Source: Dipteris shenzhenensis (lineage: Eukaryota > Polypodiophyta > Polypodiopsida > Gleicheniales). From it: DNA of 64,000 bases. The position numbers were made by a program, and so were the translations under genes. Numbering within the stretch: position 1 is the first letter of the stretch; the number at the start of each line of letters is the position of its first letter. This document shows, piece by piece, positions 56,690-64,000 of this stretch. The stretch lies in the NCBI GenBank assembly GCA_047967505.1, contig CM106541.1. One strand, 5' to 3'. The notes beneath the pieces were generated by a model, which saw nothing but the letters and a program-made list of their open reading frames with translations, was not told the DNA's origin and ran no database searches.

Positions 56690-57830
56690 TGTCTTGTCAA
56701 TCACATGACCTTTGGATGTCATTTTCATGGCTAGAAGCTGACAAATGCATATTTTTGAATGGGCATGCATAATGCATGTGGTGGAAAACTAGGAAATATC
56801 TAATCCAAGCCATGCAAACCACATCCGATAGCCATGATACTTTAAATAGGAATTAAAATACACCATTTAAAGGCTAGTAGAAAGTATAATGTCTTTTGAA
56901 TACCATTTTCATGGCTAGAAGCACACCGATGCATGTATTTCAATGCTCATGCATGATGCATGGTGAACAACTAGGAAATATCCATTCCAAGCCATGCAAT
57001 TGGCATTAGATGGGCATGATACTTTGCATAGGAATTGAAATTTCCTTGTTTAAGGCTTGTGAAAATTATCATTCCCAGAAACTACCGTTTTTATCGTTAG
57101 AAGCATACCGATGCATGTTTTTCAATGCTCATGCATGATGCATGGTGAAAAATCCATTTCAAGCCATGAAAATGACATGAGATCATCATGATACTTTGGA
57201 CAGGCCATGAAATCATTTATTTTAAGGCTCTTACAAAGTTTCATGTCCATAAAATACCATTTGCATGGCTAGAAGCACATCAATGCATGTTTTTCAACAC
57301 TCATGCATGATGCATGGTGAAAAACTAGGAAATATCCATTCCAAGCCATGCAAATGACATCAGATGTCTATGATACTTTGCGCAGGCATTAAAGTTATCC
57401 AGTTTGAGGCTTGATCAAAGTATTTTGTCCATTTTAGGGCTACAAGCACACCGATGCATGTTTTTGAATATTGATGCATGATGCATGGTGAAAAACTAGG
57501 AAATATCCATTCCATGCCATGAAAATGACACCAAATGGCCATGATACTTTGCACAAGCCTTAAACTCACCCATTTTACTATTTTCACAAAGTATATGACG
57601 CTTATCAAATGTCATTTGCATGGCTAGAAGTTGACAGATGCATGTTTTTCAATGACCATGCATGAAGCATGGTACGAAACTAGGAAATATCCAATCCAAT
57701 CCATGAAAATGACATCGAATGGCCATGATTATTTGCATAGGACTTGAAATCACTTTCTTTGAGGCTTTTGAAAAATATCATGCATAGATAATACCATATG
57801 CATGGCTAGAAGTACAACGATGTATGTTTT
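56690..57830. repeat. Satellite-like tandem array, unit about 175-185 bp
   Basis: The phrase CATGCATGATGCATGGTG-AA-AACTAGG with GGCTAGAAGCACACCGATGC occurs about six times at regular spacing. It lies inside the CACTA element where the catalytic part of TNP2 would be expected. Confidence 0.9.
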
Positions 57831-58624
57831 AAAAGGTGCAAGGTGTGGTAAAACACGAGATATGATAAAAAAATTCAACACGCACCCTAAAACAGGGCCT
57901 CCCAGCCACAAGATTTTATAATCCAATACAAATCATTTATTAAACCTAGTAAGAAACTAGAAGTGAGGGAAGTACTAAAAGTTTTAGGAAATGCAAAAAC
58001 AAAGGAAAAATCTATTTTCATCGGTATAGGTGTCGGTATATATCGATGCCTATACTGACTCAGATAAACCTTCAAAAAGAAAACCCAAATGCCTCTTTTT
58101 TTCCCACACCTCTCTTGTTTGAGATCTTGCCAACTTTTTTCCTCTTCCTCATGACCTTTCCACCATCTCCCTACCCTCCCCTACCATCCCTACACCACCC
58201 ACACCACTGTTGACCCACTCCCCTCCACTCCAAGCTTGAAGAAGAAGATTTCTATTTTGGGAACTAAAGAAGTGGATGATATTTTGAGTGGTTTCTCTTC
58301 AAATTTCTTCTTCTACGTAAGCTTCCCAACCCTTTCATCTACATTAGAATAATCTTTGGAATTTGCATTGTGTGTTTACATGTTTCTTATGTCTTTGTGG
58401 TTGCACAAAATGCAAATATGAGATTTTTCTATGGCCCAAGGGAGATGCTGCCAAAATTTTCCAATTACTTGCTTTCTTCATATGATTGCATCTTGTTGCT
58501 TGCTTGAGTTCGTTGCTTTCTTGGTATCTTGATGTCTTGTTTGTGTTCTTTCATTTCTCTTGTTTGCTTTTATTACTTTGTTGCTTGACATTGTTGCTTT
58601 TTACTCATTGCTTGATTTGTAACA

Positions 58625-59050
58625 TAATTTTTAGCACTCATGCACAATGCATGGTAAGAATTTTGAAAATAGACATGCCCAAGTATGAAATTGATGCCTG
58701 ATCCCCATCAAACTTTGAAAGCACAAGGGTTTTTATCTCGTTGAAGCTATGTAAAGTATCATGCCTATCAGACACACATAGATATGCTAGAAGCAGTCAT
58801 GCATGATGCATGTTTAAGACTTGTGAAAATACGCCTGCCCAACCATGCAAATGATATCCTATCAACTCAAAAATTTGCAAGGATAAGGGTATTATTGGTA
58901 TTAAGACTTGTATAAAGTATCATATCCATCAAACCCACACACATATGCTAGAAGCACACCGATGCATATTTTTAACACTCATCCACATTGCATGATAAGA
59001 ATTGTGGAAATACACATTCCCGGCCATGAAAAAGATACCTAACCCACATA
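58625..59050. repeat. Second, diverged block of the 175-bp repeat
   Basis: Three further copies keyed by CTCATGCA-AATGCATG and by AAAGTATCAT-CCATCA, separated from the first block by about 0.8 kb of unrelated DNA. Confidence 0.8.
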
Positions 59051-59319
59051 AAATTTTTGCAAGAACAATTCTATTACTTTAAAAGGTAAAAGTTATTCCT
59101 TAGAATTTTAGATGACTTCTTCACATTGTGAACTATGAGTACTGATGCACTTAAGACTTTTGATTAATCTTTCAAACTTAGACAATACAAAAATAGTGAC
59201 AGTAATATCAATGTTGTGAATGGTAGTACTGAATCTTTGGCAACAATATCATACTTTGCAGTAACTAAATGGTCAACCATTGTGTAATTTTACTCCACAT
59301 ATGCATTTTGTGCTGCCAT

Positions 59320-59875
59320 TTCTTGGTAAGAATGACAGTTTAAAAATGGTTGCCATTTCTTCGTAAGAAATGGCAGTCAAGAGATAGTTTCCATTTTGTG
59401 CTGGCATTTCTTCTTAGAAAATGGCAGTCAAGAAGTGCTTGCCATTTCTTTGAACGAAGTGGCAGTCAAGAAATGGCTGCCATTTCCTACCAAGAAATGG
59501 CAATCAAGAATTTGCTACCATTTCTTATGAAGAAATGGCAGTCAAGAATTTGTTACCATTTCCTCATAAGAAATGGCAATCAAGAATTTGCTGCCATTTC
59601 TTCGTAAGAAAGGGCAGTCAAGAATTGGCTGCCATTTGGTGCTGCCAATTATTGCTAAGAAATGGCAAACAATAAAAGATTGCCATTTTTTGTTGCCATT
59701 TCTTCCAAAGAAATGGCAGACAATAAAAGGTTTCCATTTCTTCCAAAGAAATGGCAGTCCAAGAGCTAGTTGCCATTTCTAACTGTCATTTTTGCAAAAA
59801 ACAATTTGAGAAGCTGTTGCTATTTCATACATAAGAAATGGCAAAATTGGAAATTGTGTGCCATTTCTACCTAGT
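59320..59875. repeat. Right subterminal repeat array of the CACTA element
   Basis: About ten units with TGCCATTTCTT and AAGAAATGGCA separated by GTCAAGAATTTGC-like spacers. Each unit is an inverted repeat. The AAATGGCA core is shared with the left array but the spacers differ. Confidence 0.93.
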
Positions 59876-59887
59876 TTTGTAGTAGTG

Positions 59888-61474
59888 GGCCATTATCTAT
59901 GATACTCCTCCATCATAGACTCGAGGTCCTCCTCCGAGCTAACCGATATAAGCACATCCAGATCTTCGTTGGGCAGCTAATACTTGACCAGCACAACTAC
60001 GTCGAATAGCCTCCCGAGCTTTGCCATGAACTCCCCATAGGTTATGTTCCTGCTCACCACCATGATGTGAGTCTCTCCGCCGACATACTTGAGCTACGTG
60101 GAAATGCCTTTATAGCTAGGACAATAGTCACATTCACAACTAGACTAAGAAGAAGCACAATCCCATCATAACATCAAATTGCCAAAAATTGGAAAACACT
60201 GAGAGAATAGCATGCACCAATAGCTATAAACAGCTATATAAGAGCATCGAGGCATATGTCAATCACAATCTCTTGAAACTCATGAACTCGTAAAGAAACC
60301 CTGTAGGAATCAAATAGAAGAACTTTGCTACCAATATGACTGACTGGATGCCAAGAAGATTTGGAAGGAACCTTGGAAGTAGCCACCAATCTCCCTAGAA
60401 GAAGTCCACCTTAGGAAGCCTTGAGTAACCAGGAACTAACTAACACTCACCAAGCCTATCAAAGGAATTTGCTCTTTGATTGCAACAAGCAAGCTGTGAA
60501 TCCTGGCCTATTTAGACAAGCTCCTTGGTTCTTCTTGCACAAACTACTCGTGTACACCATAATGCAACTCTTTGCCATGATCAACACAGCTGGTCTTCAT
60601 CTTCTTGCTCTGCACTAACTAATCATCGTATTGACGGTTTGATAACAGCACGTAGTTGTGACTATCATCGAGCTCTTGCTATGGTTTCTATTTGGCTTCT
60701 CTCCCGCTGCGACTTACCATAGCTATGGCTTCTAAATTGTGCTTGCCTTCTCCTTTGTCTATAGCTATTGATATTCCTCTCAATAAGACCCCATGATGGC
60801 AGCCTTCATGCACAAAGCTTCACATCCTTTCCTCGGCCATGTATCTATGCTCATCACAGACTTAGCTATGCCAACCTGATGTGCACGCTCTACATGCAGC
60901 CAACGAAGCTAGTGATGCTGAGGTCTTTATATCTGAAGATTTCATATCACGTGTAGCCCATGATTAGAAAAATACTTCACCAACGTGCTCCTCAATCCTG
61001 CGCATACAGTTTTGGGTTTTCTTCTCTGACAAGGCCTCTATGGAAGCTGTAACAGAATTCCAAAGCTACCAGAACCTTCTAGTAAACACTCAATCTTCCC
61101 TCGCAACTCCACTTAGTAGAACCGCCTTTGATCATATGTATAAGCAAAAGAGACTTGCTACGACTAGCATAGAGTGCTTGATACAGTCAACTATCTTCAC
61201 TTGTCAATAAGGGGACTCAAACTTCAACAAGCAATCAACACCATCTACCTAGTATGCTCAGAAGCCGCTATGACCATGTCAAGATGCTTGATATCGCAAG
61301 CAAGTCACACCATCCGCTCCCACAACAAGAACGTGCTCAACCTGATGATAAATGCCTGCTATAGTTTGCAAGCATGCAGTTTGACGTCTCTCTTCTGATT
61401 ACCAACCTCCTTCCTCATGGAAGTAACTAAGCCACCCGGATGAATTATGCCTTTGAGCAACCTATTCACAGCAG
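59888..61474. other. No gene recognised
   Basis: Mixed composition with short frames. Phrases such as AACTCATGAACTCG and AACACTCACCAAGCC are not repeated. No TE protein motif before 61475. Confidence 0.45.
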
Positions 61475-61741
61475 GTGATACAATGCACGAGAAAGGCATG
61501 GCATGAAAGGCATATTGTGCCTAAGAATTTGAAAAAGGGTATGCTGCTATCGTATAATGCCAAGCTAGGACCCCCTAAAATAAATGCTAAACTTGGTTGG
61601 AATAGTCCCTATTGGTGGCTAGCTAAAGTTTTTGCCAATGGGACAATACAACTCAAAGATCTACAAGGGAATGTATTCCCAGAGTTGTATAATGAGAGTA
61701 AAGTGAAGCCTACCAAGCAGCGGGTTCCTTGGTCATGCTGA
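61475..61741 (+). pseudogene. Ty3/gypsy integrase C-terminal fragment
   Basis: Reads RKAWHERHIVPKNLKKGMLL, then GPPKINAKLGWNSPYWWLAK and GTIQLKDLQGNVFPELYNES. This is the C-terminal domain of plant Ty3 integrase (KAWHDRHI, KKGDxVLL, GPY, xxVQLxDLxG, VNGxRLKPY). It ends with VKPTKQ and a stop. Integrase core and upstream pol are absent. A second stop-free extension was not found. Confidence 0.85.
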
Positions 61742-62068
61742 ACTTGGATGCAAGTTACTCGATTGATAATGCCTTGGTGAATTTTATCCAACACGAGTTC
61801 CACTTAGCTATTTAGTGATAATGGAAGGGGTACACTGCATGCCCACATGTGGCCCTTTTGAACATTATGGGAGCATTAATTCTGTTAGATATGCTCAATG
61901 CCCCACCCTCCTGGTAACCACTAATGGTCCAAGGTGCTCAATTTGTAAGGCCCCCATATGAGGAGAAGCCATGTGTGAGCCCGAGACACTGGATGGTGAC
62001 TTGGGATCCTGACTTGCATGTTAGATGAGGTCTATCAATGAGATCGTTGATGGTAGAAAGGTGATTGT

Positions 62069-62600
62069 GTGGGAGCCCCTTATTCTTGCTGGGGCCTAGG
62101 GGCTAGCCGGTAGCTAGGAGGTCCCAGGGGGGGTCCCAGGGGGGCCGCTGGCCCCCTTGGTGGGGGTTCGAGGGTGAGAGCCCCCGAGGCGATGGTATAC
62201 GGAATATTCCCTAAATATTCCATGGATGACTAGTCGATTCCACCGACTAGGTTGACTAGTCGACTCCGCTAACTAGGTCGATTGGTTGACTCCACCAACT
62301 ACGTTGATCTGACTACCGCCCTCATAGCTATAAAGAGGCGGCCTCCCCAGTCCATTGTATCAGATCAGTTCTCATCAGATCAGATCTTCCGGTAGAGATC
62401 TTCCGGCTAGTAGCTCTTCACCTAGTATCTGTCTAGATCACCATCTAAGCTCCATTGTGGGAGCGCACGGGTGGACAGAGTTATCATCTGTACTACATCA
62501 GTATTGAAGGAAAATTTTGTTCGTCTTCAGTTTTTTGTGTACTCTCTATTCTTTGTTCAGTTTCTATTCCGCTTTCTATTCCGCTGCGCCGTGTAATTTA
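62069..62600 (+). promoter_or_regulatory. Probable LTR with TATA promoter
   Basis: Starts TGTGGGAGCCCC and could end ...TTTAACA near 62600. A strong TATA box (GCTATAAAGAGGCGG) at about 62327-62341 is followed by CAGATCAGATC repeats. A second LTR copy is not in the window, so the ends are guesses. A TATA box in this setting, followed by a T-rich leader, suits a 5' LTR. Confidence 0.45.
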
Positions 62601-63950
62601 ACAAATTCAAGATGATCATATCCAAGAAAGGGATACTCCACTTTATCATTTAGCCATTCAAGTGACGGGATGTCCAATTTTAGATCCTATTTGGCGACAC
62701 TTAGTTTTGGGTTTCCATTGTCTTCATCATACTCCGTATTGACTTGTAAAGGTAACTATTGCTTGCTTTTGGTGTCCACTTCACTTCAGGAGCTTGGAAA
62801 CACCTTCATTCTTGAATCTGGGATCATTTCATTGGATTTCTGACTCACTGTGTCAGTTCCTACGTTTTTCTGCCCGGGTGTTGGAACTCAAGTTTGGAGC
62901 AAGCATTTGCAGATCTGTCAGTTCCGGTGGACTCACGAGGTCTTAAAACTTCTATGTTGCTCATCATTCGCACTCCGGTGGAGTTTACAAATAGTTCTGT
63001 TTCCAAAAACGTTTTTCAGTCCGTGTGTTGGACCCAGTGATTGAGACCACGGTTTCCAAAACCGTCTGTCCCATTGTGTTTTGGATGCCCAAAAACCCCT
63101 ACCTGTCAGTTCTTGTGCAATTCGGTGGAGTATTTTCAGAGTTATAGATCTCTATGTATTCGATTTCGTCTCTCTGTTATGCATTTTTCATTCTAAGGTT
63201 TTGAAACCTTAGATTTATGCCACATGGCAGTGGATAAGTGTTGACTCCCATTTCTCACTCATCGGTTGGGATTTTGGAGTTCCGACAGAAGAGAGATATT
63301 TGCAGATTTTCTTGCTAAGTCCGATTATGCAATGGCACCCATGTTTTGAGGCATCTCAGGTTCTATTTTCAGTAGCGGTCTTTTCCGTGGGACCATGATT
63401 TCTTGAGCATACCTTATGCAGATCACTCTGGTTGTAGTTTGAGCCATGTGCGCTCATTCATGGTGTGCATTGGGTTGCATTGGATGATTTATAGGCCATT
63501 TGGATGCATTGCGATCCTTATTGGATGTGCTGATAGGCCTAGATTGCCTTGTGGGATGCTATTTTTATGGACGCTTTGCACATGGATGCTATTTTATGCT
63601 GAGGGACAGCTTTGACACATTGTAGGTGATGCACTGATAGTGTTATACTCTCTTGGATGAGATATTATTGATGCATATGCCCATGGACGGTGTTTATGCT
63701 TGAGCCATTTAGCACCTATTGGCATTTTGGATTGCCATTGCAGTTGGCATTTTCTTTTGGGCCAGATTTGCTCATATGGATGCATAGTACATGCACATGA
63801 GTCAGCTGCATCTTTTGATGCTTTAAGCTTTGAGTATTGAGTTTTGGTGACATTTCACTCTATTGTGGCATACACATTTGGGTGCACCTAGTATTTGGTG
63901 TGATTCTCTCTTACAGGCACTAGCATTTGGGATTTTGCTTTATTTGCATC
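62601..63950. other. T-rich leader-like stretch
   Basis: Contains loosely repeated words (TGTCAGTTC, CGGTGGA-T, GTGTTGGA-C) and no supported frame. It could be the untranslated leader of the element whose ORF begins at the window end. Confidence 0.4.
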
Positions 63951-64000
63951 ATGGCATCCTCTTCCATGTCTGAAAAGGAGTTTTTCAACATTAAAAAGTT
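63951..64000 (+). CDS. Start of an ORF cut by the window end
   Basis: ATG at 63951 opens MASSSMSEKEFFNIKK. The Met-Ala-Ser-Ser start and position after a probable LTR leader would suit a gag protein, but only 16 codons are present. The family cannot be named. Confidence 0.35.
   Translation, partial: MASSSMSEKEFFNIKK

Larger units (their letters stand above)
51643..59887 (-). mobile_element. CACTA (En/Spm) DNA transposon, about 8.2 kb, decayed
   Basis: The left end has ACTACTACAAAACTAGG and the right end its inverse, CCTAGTTTTGTAGTAGTG, continuing into a matching GTAGAAATGGCA. The right end reads CACTACTACAAAA on the minus strand, the classic CACTA start; the left first base is changed. A 3-bp target duplication is not evident. 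Subterminal arrays lie at both ends. Minus-strand exons resemble TnpA (Transposase_24) and the DUF4216 tail of TNP2. The catalytic TNP2 core is not found. Confidence 0.85.

Overview
This window looks like nuclear DNA of a land plant. It holds two spliced genes with canonical introns, one of them for a plastid-targeted ABC protein of a plant family. Around them are decayed plant-type retroelements (Ty1/copia, Ty3/gypsy, LINE), a CACTA (En/Spm) transposon and very many (CT)n, (TA)n and (GT)n microsatellites. No bacterial gene organisation, rRNA or tRNA was seen. The TE-swollen 10.6 kb intron and the low gene density suggest a large genome. A fern, lycophyte or gymnosperm is possible, but that is inference.

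Minus strand, 8750-23022: a complete gene for an ABCI11/NAP14-like plastid ABC ATPase. I assembled nine exons whose phases all fit (840 nt, 279 aa). Exons 1-4 lie at 22201-23022, exon 5 at 11507-11621 and exons 6-9 at 8750-9613. Intron 4 (11622-22200) is a graveyard of Ty3 integrase, LINE, copia gag, a Penelope-like RT piece, a LINE 3' end and a Ty3 gag/protease. A LINE with a poly(A) tail sits just upstream of the start codon. A broken copy of exon 6 lies at 5251-5337.

Plus strand, about 31920-37655: a gene joining an N-acetyltransferase (GNAT) domain, an AT-hook and two C-terminal BRCT domains. The GNAT and BRCT exons join in phase; the 5' end is less certain.

27887-30361 and 42499-42654: a young gag-only copia-type element. 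Its 5' LTR is cut in two. LTR bases 161-297 are at 27887-28023 and bases 1-156 lie 14.6 kb away in reverse orientation at 42499-42654. Both outer ends of the element are flanked by the same 5-bp duplication, TTAAG. This is strong evidence for an inversion of 27887-42498, carrying the BRCT-GNAT gene, after the element inserted.

51643-59887: an approximately 8.2 kb CACTA element with matching termini, long arrays of palindromic subterminal repeats, decayed TnpA-like and TNP2-tail exons on the minus strand, and satellite-like repeats where the transposase core would be expected. A phospholipase D C2-domain fragment lies just outside it. The right end (61.4-64 kb) holds a Ty3 integrase tail, a probable LTR promoter and the first codons of an ORF that runs off the window.

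In several places unrelated TE fragments are joined exactly at (CT)n or (TA)n microsatellites, and the same flanks recur at different loci. Two-copy tandem duplications of 33-216 bp are also frequent.
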